A DNA stretch of 35,270 nucleotides from Deltaproteobacteria bacterium (GTDB taxonomy: Bacteria > Desulfobacterota > GWC2-55-46), in the NCBI GenBank assembly GCA_016234855.1, contig JACRNO010000025.1:1-35270 (forward strand). The letters run 5' to 3'. Shown here piece by piece: positions 10,268-18,734 of the stretch (position 1 is its first letter; each line of letters opens with the position of its first letter). The translations under genes were made by a program, and so were the position numbers. The notes under the pieces were generated by a model. That model searched no databases. It was not told where the DNA came from and saw nothing but the letters and a program-made list of their open reading frames with translations.

Positions 10268-10300
10268 AAGGCGCCAAAGACACAACGTTAGCGCACAAGG
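10268..10300 (+). repeat. 33-bp direct repeat, copy 1
   Basis: AAGGCGCCAAAGACACAACGTTAGCGCACAAGG, identical to 10408-10440. Confidence 0.95.
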
Positions 10301-10407
10301 CCCATGACATAAGACGGGCGGGTTATTTTTACAAGGGTTGGTTTTAATACCGTTTGCCTGGCGCTCCGCGATTGAAGGCGGTTGTGGCCGGGTGGACACG
10401 TGAACAA

Positions 10408-10440
10408 AAGGCGCCAAAGACACAACGTTAGCGCACAAGG
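10408..10440 (+). repeat. 33-bp direct repeat, copy 2 (just upstream of rpsD RBS)
   Basis: AAGGCGCCAAAGACACAACGTTAGCGCACAAGG, identical to 10268-10300. Confidence 0.95.
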
Positions 10441-10452
10441 GAGGATAAGGAT

Positions 10453-11079
10453 TTGGCCAGGTACATCGAATCAGTCTGCAAGTTATGCAGGCGAGAGGGC
10501 ATGAAGCTCTTTTTCAAGTCCGAGAGGTGCTATACGGATAAATGCGCGTTCGAAAGGCGCAGCTACGCTCCGGGTCAGCACGGTCAGGGGCGCACCAAGG
10601 CCTCCGAGTACGCGCTCCAGCTTCGCGAGAAGCAGAAGATAAAGCGCATATACGGCCTGATGGAATCCCAGTTCAGGCTTACCTTCAAGGCCGCAGAGCG
10701 CGCAAAGGGCATCACGGGCGAAAACCTCGTGACCTTTCTCGAGAGAAGGCTTGATAACGTCGTCTACAGGACTGGCATTGCCGGGTGCAGGAGCGAGGCA
10801 AGGCTCATGGTCACCCACGGCTTCATCAGGGTGAACGGCAAGAAGGTCGATATCCCGTCCTACAGGATTAAGGCATCCGACGTAATCGAGGTCGCGCAGA
10901 AGGGCCTTAAGGACCAGCGGATTATAGAGAACCTCAAGGCTGTTGACCGCAGAGGCGTGCCGGAGTGGATAAGCCTTGACAAGACTACAATGAAGGGCGT
11001 GGCCGCAAGACTGCCGCGCAGGGAAGACGTAACGGTGCCGATGACCGAGCAGTACGTGGTTGAGCTCTATTCCAAGTAA
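10453..11079 (+). CDS. rpsD: 30S ribosomal protein S4
   Basis: 208 aa, CKLCRREGMKLFFKSERCYTDKCAFERR...; TTG start. Confidence 0.98.
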   Translation: MARYIESVCKLCRREGMKLFFKSERCYTDKCAFERRSYAPGQHGQGRTKASEYALQLREKQKIKRIYGLMESQFRLTFKAAERAKGITGENLVTFLERRLDNVVYRTGIAGCRSEARLMVTHGFIRVNGKKVDIPSYRIKASDVIEVAQKGLKDQRIIENLKAVDRRGVPEWISLDKTTMKGVAARLPRREDVTVPMTEQYVVELYSK

Positions 11080-11102
11080 CGGTTCCGGTGCGCGTGCCGC
11101 TT

Positions 11103-11130
11103 AACCCGGCTCGCGCAGCGGGTTTTTTTT
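11103..11130 (+). terminator. Possible rho-independent terminator between rpsD and rpoA
   Basis: AACCCG...CGGGTT stem followed by T8. Confidence 0.5.
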
Positions 11131-11182
11131 GAGGATAACAACGGCAACTCACCTATCTCTCAAATAAATTGACGGGGGAACA

Positions 11183-12208
11183 ATGCAGAAAAACTGGCGG
11201 GACCTTATCAAACCCAAAAAGCTTGAGGTTGAAAAGGAAACACTGACTCCCACCTACGGAAAGTTTACGGCGGAGCCGCTTGAAAGGGGATTCGGCATCT
11301 CGATTGGCAATTCGTTGCGCAGGATATTGCTCTCTTCGCTCCAGGGCGCGGCGATAACCTCCGTCAGGATAGACGGCGTGCTGCACGAATTTTCATCGAT
11401 ACCCGGGGTCAAGGAAGACGTATCGGATATTATTCTGAATCTCAAACAGGTCAAGCTCAAGATACACGGGGACGGCCCCAAGACCCTGAGGATAAAGGGC
11501 GCGCCTTCGAGCGGACACGTCAGGGCGGGCGACATCATCGGAGATTCCTCCGTAGAGGTCTTGAACCCTGAACTGCACATAGCGACCGTGGCCAGGGACG
11601 CGAAGTTCGACTGCGAGCTGATAGCCAACGTGGGCAAGGGGTACGTCTCCTCCGAGCGCAACAAGCTCCCGGAATCCCCCATCGGCACGATAGCGATAGA
11701 CTCGATATTCCAGCCGGTCACGAGATGCAACTTCAACGTCACCCACGCCAGGGTCGGGCAGAGGACGGATTACGACAAGCTCCTGCTCGAGGTCTGGACG
11801 AGCGGCGCCATAGACCCGCAGACCGCGGTTGCGATAGCGGCCAAGATATTCAAAGACCAGCTCTCGGTCTTCATAACCTTTGAAGAGGACGACGAGACCG
11901 GAGGAGGGCATACCTCGGATGAGAAGACGCCTCTGAACGACAACCTCTTCAAGACGGTTGACGAGCTTGAGCTCTCGGTGCGCAGCGCGAACTGTCTCAA
12001 GAACGCCGATATCAAGTTTATCGGAGAGATGGTGCAGAAGACCGAGCAGGACATGCTCCGCACGAAGAACTTCGGCAGGAAGTCCCTTAACGAGATAAAG
12101 GAGCTTCTCCACAGCATGGGGCTCGACTTCGGCATGAAGATAGACGGGTTCCCCACGAGAAAGGAACTCGACTCCAGACACACCGAGAAGCACGAGGAGA
12201 CGGCATAG
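11183..12208 (+). CDS. rpoA: DNA-directed RNA polymerase subunit alpha
   Basis: 341 aa, N-terminal FTAEPLERGFGISIGNSLRRILLSS and C-terminal alphaCTD. Confidence 0.98.
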   Translation: MQKNWRDLIKPKKLEVEKETLTPTYGKFTAEPLERGFGISIGNSLRRILLSSLQGAAITSVRIDGVLHEFSSIPGVKEDVSDIILNLKQVKLKIHGDGPKTLRIKGAPSSGHVRAGDIIGDSSVEVLNPELHIATVARDAKFDCELIANVGKGYVSSERNKLPESPIGTIAIDSIFQPVTRCNFNVTHARVGQRTDYDKLLLEVWTSGAIDPQTAVAIAAKIFKDQLSVFITFEEDDETGGGHTSDEKTPLNDNLFKTVDELELSVRSANCLKNADIKFIGEMVQKTEQDMLRTKNFGRKSLNEIKELLHSMGLDFGMKIDGFPTRKELDSRHTEKHEETA

Positions 12209-12351
12209 CCCTGTTTTTCCGGGGCCTCGGTCTTGGATATGACGGATTTTACACGGGACGGCTGCGGCGCTCTGATTGGAGCGAGCGGTGTGGATATTCC
12301 TGAACAAGAAAACGAAACTGCAGCGCTAATAGCTTGTAGAAGAACTTAAAA

Positions 12352-12372
12352 CTTTTTCAGCAGCCTGCTAAA
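12352..12372. repeat. Single-ended remnant of the MITE-like element terminus upstream of rplQ
   Basis: CTTTTTCAGCAGCCTGCTAAA differs at one position from the right end of the 17370-17580 element. Confidence 0.5.
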
Positions 12373-12385
12373 GAGAGGGCAGTCG

Positions 12386-12943
12386 ATGAGACACAATAGA
12401 GACGAGAAGAGATTTGACATGAACCCGGGGCATCTGAAGGCCGTGATGTCCAATATGACGTGCGACCTTGTCACCGCCGGCCGGATAAGGACCACGACTC
12501 CGAGGGCCAAGATGCTCCGCCGCTATGCCGAGCGCATGATAACGCTTGGAAAGGACGGCACCCTCGCTGCCCGCAGGCGCGCCATGGCGTTTCTGAGGGA
12601 CAAGACCGCGGTGACCAGACTTTTCGACAGCGTGGCCCCGCAGTTCAAGGAGCGTAACGGCGGATACACGCGGATATTGAAACTTGGCGTAAGGCCCGGC
12701 GATAACGCCCACATGTCCATAATAGAGCTGGTCGGGAGCCAGACAGAGGCCGTGGCGCAGTCCGCAAAGCCTAAGAAGGCCGTAAGGAAGACGGCTGCGA
12801 AGCCGAAGGCCGCTGCAAAGCCAAAGGCCCCGGCGAAGAAGACGGAGAGGGCGCCGAAGACGGCGGCTGCGAAGCCGGCCGCAAAGAAGCCCGCGCAGAA
12901 GAAGGCGGCGGCAAAGACCACCAGAAAGGCAAAGGGCGAATAG
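12386..12943 (+). CDS. rplQ: 50S ribosomal protein L17 with Lys/Ala/Pro-rich C-terminal extension
   Basis: L17 core (MRHNRDEKRFDMNPGHLKAVMSNMTCDL...) followed by a roughly 60-residue AKPKKAVRKTAAKPKAAAKPKAPAKK... tail. Confidence 0.96.
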   Translation: MRHNRDEKRFDMNPGHLKAVMSNMTCDLVTAGRIRTTTPRAKMLRRYAERMITLGKDGTLAARRRAMAFLRDKTAVTRLFDSVAPQFKERNGGYTRILKLGVRPGDNAHMSIIELVGSQTEAVAQSAKPKKAVRKTAAKPKAAAKPKAPAKKTERAPKTAAAKPAAKKPAQKKAAAKTTRKAKGE

Positions 12944-13021
12944 GTCTTCTCTGTCCTGTCTGGCGGTGGGCTGATATCGCGCCTCGATATTGATATTGAT
13001 AAGATTCATAACGCGCGCATG

Positions 13022-13061
13022 ATAACGGCAACCGGTTAGTTCACCGGTTGCCGTTATTTTT
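13022..13061 (+). terminator. Rho-independent terminator after rplQ
   Basis: Perfect 15-bp stem ATAACGGCAACCGGT/ACCGGTTGCCGTTAT, 6-nt loop, T tract. Confidence 0.9.
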
Positions 13062-13114
13062 GTATATGGCCGCGTCGTCCCAGCCGGTCTCAATCCTGTT
13101 TTTTCTTAATAGTC

Positions 13115-13142
13115 TTGACATTTCCCTTCTTTCGGATAATAT
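13115..13142 (+). promoter_or_regulatory. Candidate sigma70-type promoter for the HU gene
   Basis: TTGACA (13115-13120), 16-nt spacer, TAATAT (13137-13142). Confidence 0.5.
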
Positions 13143-13311
13143 CATACGGTAATCGTTGAAACCATGTCGCTTACGGCCTGCACGCTTATGTTTGCCGGGC
13201 GCTGGCACGGTTGCGGCGTCCCGGCATGTCAAGGGGCATTGGTTTATAAGCGGCATAAGAGGCGTAACATTAAGGCCTTATCAAAGTCTAACAAAGCAAA
13301 CGGAGGTGGAG

Positions 13312-13599
13312 ATGTCAAAATCAATGACTAAATCGCAGATAGAAGATACGATAGCAAAGGCAACGGGCCTGCCCAAGAAGTCGGTGCACGAGGTGCTGGC
13401 GAGCATGGCGGACCTTGCCTACAAAGAGGCGGGGAACTCGTTTACCATCCCGGGCGTCGGCAAGCTCGTGCTTGTAAACCGTCAGGCCCGCACAGGCAGA
13501 AATCCTCGCACCGGCGAGTCGATACAGATACCGGCAAAGAGGGTGGTCAAATTCCGCATTGCAAAGGCCTGTAAGGACGCAGTCCTCGGCGCGGGTTAG
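13312..13599 (+). CDS. HU family DNA-binding protein
   Basis: MTKSQIEDTIAKATGLPKKSVHEVLASMADLA...GKLVLVNRQARTGRNPRTGESIQIPAKRVVKFR; start set to ATG 13312. Confidence 0.95.
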   Translation: MSKSMTKSQIEDTIAKATGLPKKSVHEVLASMADLAYKEAGNSFTIPGVGKLVLVNRQARTGRNPRTGESIQIPAKRVVKFRIAKACKDAVLGAG

Positions 13600-13605
13600 T
13601 CTCAG

Positions 13606-13640
13606 GGCCTGGCAAGGCATGGCCTTGCCAGGCCTTTATT
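13606..13640 (+). terminator. Rho-independent terminator after the HU gene
   Basis: GGCCTGGCAAGGC/GCCTTGCCAGGCC hairpin followed by TTTATT. Confidence 0.85.
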
Positions 13641-13886
13641 ATATCCCAGCATCTTTTCAAGCGACGGGTCTTCCGGTTCGCGCCCCTGGCTATTGAGATA
13701 TCTCCGCCCGCCAGTTATCTAAAGACTAAAATCATCCTATGTTCCCCAATACGCATGCGGTCGCGCCACGCTATCCCATTCGATTATACGGCGTTGTGCC
13801 TGATGCAGCGCGAGAAAAGACGCCGTTATCCATGGCGCAAGGACGTCTGTGCGGCCTGCTTGAGCGCGCCTCAGGCAGCGCTTGAT

Positions 13887-13915
13887 TTGACAGTCTTTTT
13901 AAAGGGTGCTATGTT
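13887..13915 (+). promoter_or_regulatory. Orphan sigma70-like promoter
   Basis: TTGACA (13887-13892), 17-nt spacer, TATGTT (13910-13915). Confidence 0.4.
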
Positions 13916-14399
13916 TGGAGAAAGGTATGAAGGCCGTTGGTCCCGGACAATGCTCCCTTGATTATATAGCTTACGTGGATGGCTACCCCGTGATGAGGAC
14001 GCAAAGAAAGAGGCGTCCGGTATGGCGATTCAGGGCGGCGGGCCGGTGGCCACGGCCCTCGCGGTGCCCTTACGCCGCAACGCGCCGCGTCTCAAAGGCC
14101 GCTCCGTCCGGCTGGGATTGATGTCTATGTCCGTATTAAGGGGCGGCATCAGGCGGAAAGGTCGCGCAACGGGTCTTAGTATGGCGGATTAGCTTCGGAA
14201 AACCGAACCATAAGGCTTGAATTCATGGTTTGTATATGTTAAAAGAAGAGATATCATAAAAAGCCGTTAATGTAAAATTGTCAGAGGCCCTTCCGCGCAG
14301 GCACGGCTTAAGTTGGCAAGATCCCCTGCGAGGCATCCTTCGCGTTTATTCTTATATTGACGATATATAACCGGCAGCGGATAACTGTGAGGGTCATAA

Positions 14400-15788
14400 G
14401 TGATAATCCAATGCGATAAGTGTTCGACCAAATTCAAGCTCGACGAGTCCAAGATCACCGGTAAGGGCATCAGGGTCCGCTGCACCAAGTGTCAGAACGT
14501 CTTTGCCGTTACGCCTCCCGAGGCGCCTGTTGCTCCTCCACCGGCTGACGAGGATATCGGCTTCAACGCGCAGGGGCAAGAGGGCGCCTCAGGCGGCGAG
14601 GGTTTTGATGCCGGCGCGGGTTTTGACGCACGCGCCGGTGCGGGAGAGGGTTTTGACGCGGGCGCCGGCGGCGAGGGCGCGACAGGCGGTGATAAGGATT
14701 TTACCGGTTTTGATGTCTCGGCCCCAACCGGGCAGGATGCGGCGTCTCAGCCGCCATTTGGCGAGCAGGATTTTGACTTTGGCGCGCCGCCTGAAGGCGG
14801 GGTGGGCGCGTCCGGGGGCGAGCAGCTTGCGGCAGGCGGGACTAATGAATGGTCTTTTGACGGCGCCGGCGGCGGTACTCCGGGATTTGACGCGGGCGGC
14901 GGGACTGAATCCGGCGCAGGGGATGCCTTTGGAGGCGGGGCCGGTTTTGACGTCAATGAGAATGAGGGTGAGAGTGAACCTCCGGCATACGGCGGAGATG
15001 ACGCGAACGCTCCGTTGCCGCAGGAAGAGCCGTTTATGCAGCCGCCGCCTCAGGCCAAGCCCCCTGCCCCTGCGGGCGACGACTGGCAGTTAGGCAGCGC
15101 CGGTGAAGAGGGTGACGTTGGAGAGACCGGCCCTGACGGGAGCGCCGGTGATGAAGGCCTGACCCCCGGCGGCGCCGCTGGCGAGGCTGCTTCGTCTTCG
15201 GAGTCAGGGGCGTTGCGCGCCGGTATGTCGGACAAGGACTTCGCCGCCGGGTTGTCCAAATCCATGGAAGACGAGAGCAAGTCGGCCGTTGCCGAGAAGA
15301 AGGCGGCAAAGAAGAAGGCGGGCGCGGGCGCGTCTTCAAAGGGCGCCGGACTCATCCCGCTGGTCATATTGATAGTCATTATTATCGGCGCGCTGGCATG
15401 GTACTTCGGCATCCGCGGCAACGTAGAGCAGGCGGCCATGGTTAAGACGATTGATATCACGTCCATAGACGGGCGTTACGACCAGACGCCCAACCTTGGC
15501 AGCTTCTTTGTCATCGAGGCGAAGATAAAGAACATTACAGCCGTACCCCAGTCCGTAAAGGCCGTTACCGGCATCGTATACGACGCCAAGGGCGAACGGC
15601 TTGCCTCGATGCCGGGCAGGGTCATCTCCAGCGGTGATATAAAGAATCTGACCAAGGAAGACCTGGCAAAGACCGGGAATACCGGCGCTGTCGGGACGAT
15701 ACCGCCCAAGGGCACGCTGCCCGTTGTGGTGATATTTACAAAGACCCCGGAAGGGATGGCCGAGTACAGTGTCGAGATAACGCCCTGA
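14400..15788 (+). CDS. MJ0042-type zinc-ribbon protein with Gly/Asp-rich linker, TM helix and DUF3426-like C-terminus
   Basis: IIQCDKCSTKFKLDESKITGKGIRVRCTKCQNVFAV zinc ribbon; repeated GFDAGAG motifs; LIPLVILIVIIIGALAWYF TM segment. Confidence 0.8.
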   Translation: MIIQCDKCSTKFKLDESKITGKGIRVRCTKCQNVFAVTPPEAPVAPPPADEDIGFNAQGQEGASGGEGFDAGAGFDARAGAGEGFDAGAGGEGATGGDKDFTGFDVSAPTGQDAASQPPFGEQDFDFGAPPEGGVGASGGEQLAAGGTNEWSFDGAGGGTPGFDAGGGTESGAGDAFGGGAGFDVNENEGESEPPAYGGDDANAPLPQEEPFMQPPPQAKPPAPAGDDWQLGSAGEEGDVGETGPDGSAGDEGLTPGGAAGEAASSSESGALRAGMSDKDFAAGLSKSMEDESKSAVAEKKAAKKKAGAGASSKGAGLIPLVILIVIIIGALAWYFGIRGNVEQAAMVKTIDITSIDGRYDQTPNLGSFFVIEAKIKNITAVPQSVKAVTGIVYDAKGERLASMPGRVISSGDIKNLTKEDLAKTGNTGAVGTIPPKGTLPVVVIFTKTPEGMAEYSVEITP

Positions 15789-15883
15789 AGGATGTGAGGT
15801 AAGGGGGCGGGCGCGCCGAGCGCAGTTTTGCCGGCCTTTACAGCCCCTTGTATTCATTGCCGTTGCATGCTTTTAAGACCGGC

Positions 15884-15967
15884 AACCGCCCAGCACCACT
15901 TTCCGTTTCCATGCTTCGTTTTTGCGCGGGCTTTCGCGCCGGAAAGTGGTGCTGGGCGGTTTTTTAT
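15884..15967 (+). terminator. Long-stem rho-independent terminator
   Basis: Perfect 22-bp arms AACCGCCCAGCACCACTTTCCG (15884-15905) / CGGAAAGTGGTGCTGGGCGGTT (15940-15961) followed by T tract. Confidence 0.85.
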
Positions 15968-16009
15968 TTTACCCGGCTCCCTTGCCAGCGGGTCTTTTCA
16001 ATCCTGTCT

Positions 16010-16762
16010 ATGGAAGAGATAGAGGCAATCCTGCTGAAGGTTTTAAGCGATCTGGCGGCGCTGCCCGAAGACGAGATGGGTATCGCGCTTATCGGCAAGC
16101 GTCTGTCCGTTCTCAGCCATGAGGACGCGGCCCACTTCTTTGAACTCCTCTATAGGCGCGACCCGCAGGAACTCGTCACAAAGCGGGCAAGGCACATGCT
16201 CATCAACCCCGAAGGGCTGAAGCGCGTCCTCGGCGTTGACGCGTGCAGGCATATATATCTCGCCTCGCTCAAGTTCGGCTATACGAGGATAAGCAGGCTC
16301 TTCACCGACCTGCCGCCGTACAGGAAGGGGCTGGCGGGTTATGATAAGGAAGAAGATGTGAGGATGGAGCATATCTCGCTCGGCCAGCGCAGGGCCATGT
16401 CCAAGCGCAACATCAAGGATACCATCGACAGGCTCCTTTCCGACCCCGACCCCGTGGTCATAGGCAACATCCTCAACAACCCGCGCGTTACCGAGCGCGA
16501 GGTCTTAAAAATAGCCTCTAAACGGCCTAACTCTCCGGGCATACTAAAACTCCTTTCAAGCCACAGGGTATGGTCGAAGCGTTATTCCGTCATAAAGGCG
16601 ATTGCGCAGAACCCTTATACACCGCCCAGGATTTCCGTCGCGCTCCTTGAGTTGATGATGAGTCAGGATCTGAGGCGGCTGGCCGACGACGCGACCGTGC
16701 ACCCGCAGGTAAGCCTCTCGGCAAAGGACCTGTTAAACGAGAGGGATAAGGGGAGCGTGTAG
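16010..16762 (+). CDS. Conserved hypothetical protein, helical-repeat (LRV/HEAT-like)
   Basis: In-frame ATG 16010 preferred over 15848 because the latter lies upstream of and within the terminator hairpin; DPVVIGNILNNPRVTEREVLKIA... repeat-like segments. Confidence 0.65.
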   Translation: MEEIEAILLKVLSDLAALPEDEMGIALIGKRLSVLSHEDAAHFFELLYRRDPQELVTKRARHMLINPEGLKRVLGVDACRHIYLASLKFGYTRISRLFTDLPPYRKGLAGYDKEEDVRMEHISLGQRRAMSKRNIKDTIDRLLSDPDPVVIGNILNNPRVTEREVLKIASKRPNSPGILKLLSSHRVWSKRYSVIKAIAQNPYTPPRISVALLELMMSQDLRRLADDATVHPQVSLSAKDLLNERDKGSV

Positions 16763-16968
16763 GCGATTATAACGCGGGCGCATGGAGCGCTGTGAAATTG
16801 GCGTGCGGCTCCGCGATATTTAATCGGCGGGGGCACGGCGGTGATACCTGCTTCTTGAGATGAGCTCCAGGCACATGCTGGAGCGGGTCAGGGTTTGCGG
16901 TGGCAGGGGAGTCAAACAGGGACGTTGAAGAGATTATTTGACGCTGACAAGGGGGGAATGGCCGTACC

Positions 16969-17063
16969 TCTCGCTCCCAAGCTCTGGCTTGGGAGCGGAT
17001 TTGCATGGGAAGCTGAGCTTCCTGATAATTGCGTTACCAAGCAGAGCTTGGTAACGAGAACGA
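16969..17063. repeat. Cluster of three REP-like palindromes with AAGC/GCTT cores
   Basis: GCTCCCAAGCTCTGGCTTGGGAGC, GGGAAGCTGAGCTTCCT, GCGTTACCAAGCAGAGCTTGGTAACG in tandem. Confidence 0.75.
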
Positions 17064-17089
17064 AAAATATATCCGTCCGGTCGTCAGTC

Positions 17090-17293
17090 TCAGGCGTCTT
17101 TCTTGGCCGCGTTGCCGTCAATCTTGTGCGCCTCGGATTTTGCCGGAGAGTCAAGCTCGTCGCTCGTGGCCTTTTTGAAGTTCTTGATGGCCTTGCCCAG
17201 GCCGCTGCCCAATTCCGGCAGTTTCCCGACGCCGAAGATGATGACGACGATGACGAGTATGATAAGGAGTTCTGATGTGCCCATTCCAAACAT
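17090..17293 (-). CDS. tatA: Twin-arginine translocase TatA/TatE family subunit
   Basis: Minus-strand [46 protein letters not shown]; start set at 17293. Confidence 0.93.
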   Translation of the reverse strand: MFGMGTSELLIILVIVVIIFGVGKLPELGSGLGKAIKNFKKATSDELDSPAKSEAHKIDGNAAKKDA

Positions 17294-17369
17294 GGTAATT
17301 CTCCGTGATTGGGTGTAGAATAATTCTTGTTTTACATCTAACAGGTTGGTGAAAAATATGCTGTACATC

Positions 17370-17580
17370 CAGGCTGTTCAAAAAGCTCCCGACCCATCCT
17401 TCGGATGGGTGCCCCGAAGGCATCGAGGAGCGAGGAATGAGGCTGGGCTCCCGTTGCCGCCAGCCAAAGGCTGGCATTGCAACGGGAAGATTGTCCATAC
17501 GCCGCAATGACGAGCCGGGGCACCCACGCCAAGCGGCGTGGGTCGGATAACGCAGTAGATGGAGCTTTTTCAACAGCCTG
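17370..17580. mobile_element. MITE-like palindromic repeat element (copy 2) between tatA and the tonB-like gene
   Basis: CAGGCTGTTCAAAAAGCTCC (17370-17389) / GGAGCTTTTTCAACAGCCTG (17561-17580), one mismatch; interior GAGGAGCGAGGAATGAGGC and ...GACGARCCGGGGCACCC...GGCGTGGGTCGGATAACG shared with copy 1. Confidence 0.8.
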
Positions 17581-17610
17581 CTAAAATAATTCTGGCAGAA
17601 TTACCCCTTA

Positions 17611-18582
17611 ATGTCAATAAAAACTTTACCGTCCGCCAATGGCGGACCGGTCATAACGGCCCTGATACTCTCCATAATTGTGCATGGCGTCCTTGCCGTA
17701 CTGCTCGTAACCCTGCGGCCGGTAAATGATTCGGTCATGACCGCGCTCTTTGGCGAGCCGTCCGAACCCCTTGTCATAGATGTAATTGAGCTGCCGCCCG
17801 GCCCGGCCTCCTCGAGGCCGCCCGAGCATCCTTCGTTCTACTCGGACAGGAACCGGAGCGTGGATAAGGAGACCTGGCCTTCAGCGCGGGGTGTGAAGGG
17901 TGGCGTCGACGTCGTTGCAACGGGCCGCGCCCCTTCAGCCGGTCCCGCGCAAACCCCGCCCCAACCGGCCCAGGCATCGAAAGGCGGGCAATCCCCGGCC
18001 GGTCAGCCGGTGAAAAATACGCAGTCGTCAGGCGGCGACGCTAACGGCGCGGTGACGGTTGCCCCGTCGCCGGGCGCGGACGGTTCCGGGTCGCAGACCG
18101 CTGCCGCGCCTGTATCAGGTGGCGGTGACGCAAAGCCTGCCCCATTATCGCCTGCTTCTTCTCCAAGGCCCGGCCTCTTTCCGACCGGGGAGCGTCTGAG
18201 CGAGCTTGCCCGAAGGTATGAGGCTGAGGCCCCGAAGGGCGAGACCGGCAAGGTGCTCAACCTTAATACCTCGGAGCTTCGTTATCAGAGATATCTCATT
18301 AACATGAAGAACAGGATAGAGTATCTCTGGGAGTACCCGCTCGTGGCCTCGCGTAACGGTTGGCAGGGCAAGCTTAATATAGAATTCACGATACGCAGGG
18401 ACGGGACGGTGAGCGACGTCAAGCTCGTCAAGTCCTCGAACTATCCGGTGCTTGACGACGGGGCCATAACCGTCTTGAGGCTTGCCGCGCCGTTTGCGCC
18501 CTTTCCCGATGACTTTGCCGTGGACGAGATAACGATAAAGGGCGAGTTTGTGTATATCATCACGCCCGCCCCGCCCCGCTGA
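17611..18582 (+). CDS. TonB/TolA-like energy transducer (TonB C-terminal domain)
   Basis: N-terminal TM helix, Pro/Gly-rich linker, C-terminal GWQGKLNIEFTIRRDGTVSDVKLVKSSNYPVLDDGAITVLRLAAPFAPFP. Confidence 0.88.
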   Translation: MSIKTLPSANGGPVITALILSIIVHGVLAVLLVTLRPVNDSVMTALFGEPSEPLVIDVIELPPGPASSRPPEHPSFYSDRNRSVDKETWPSARGVKGGVDVVATGRAPSAGPAQTPPQPAQASKGGQSPAGQPVKNTQSSGGDANGAVTVAPSPGADGSGSQTAAAPVSGGGDAKPAPLSPASSPRPGLFPTGERLSELARRYEAEAPKGETGKVLNLNTSELRYQRYLINMKNRIEYLWEYPLVASRNGWQGKLNIEFTIRRDGTVSDVKLVKSSNYPVLDDGAITVLRLAAPFAPFPDDFAVDEITIKGEFVYIITPAPPR

Positions 18583-18734
18583 CGCCGTTGGCGCGCGCTG
18601 CGGCTTGCCCGCGGCGGTCTTGTCCTGTATACTTGTGCAATAGGGCCGCGGCGGCCCTGGCGATTGTAAAGAGCGGTGACGCCGTTAACCGCGCCGCGAA
18701 AGCCTTGGTCAGTGTCATTTGTTTTGGGTCTTGA

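Noticed and set aside
13970-14060. Possible cyclic-di-GMP (GEMM) riboswitch because of GACGCAAAG
   Set aside because: The expected paired upstream GGCAAAC-type motif and overall architecture are not visible; one short motif is insufficient.
14503-15093. 196-aa plus-strand ORF inside the zinc-ribbon gene
   Set aside because: Alternate frame of the Gly/Asp repeat region; composition artefact.
16895-17275. Plus-strand ORF 126 aa at 16895
   Set aside because: Overlaps the REP-like hairpins and runs antisense to tat[10 protein letters not shown] is the complement of the TatA TM region.
17860-17881. GGAGCGTGGATAAGGAGA resembling the 3' end of the CRISPR-like repeats
   Set aside because: It lies in the tonB-like CDS (encodes RSVDKE), lacks the palindrome and the GAAAC end; chance match.
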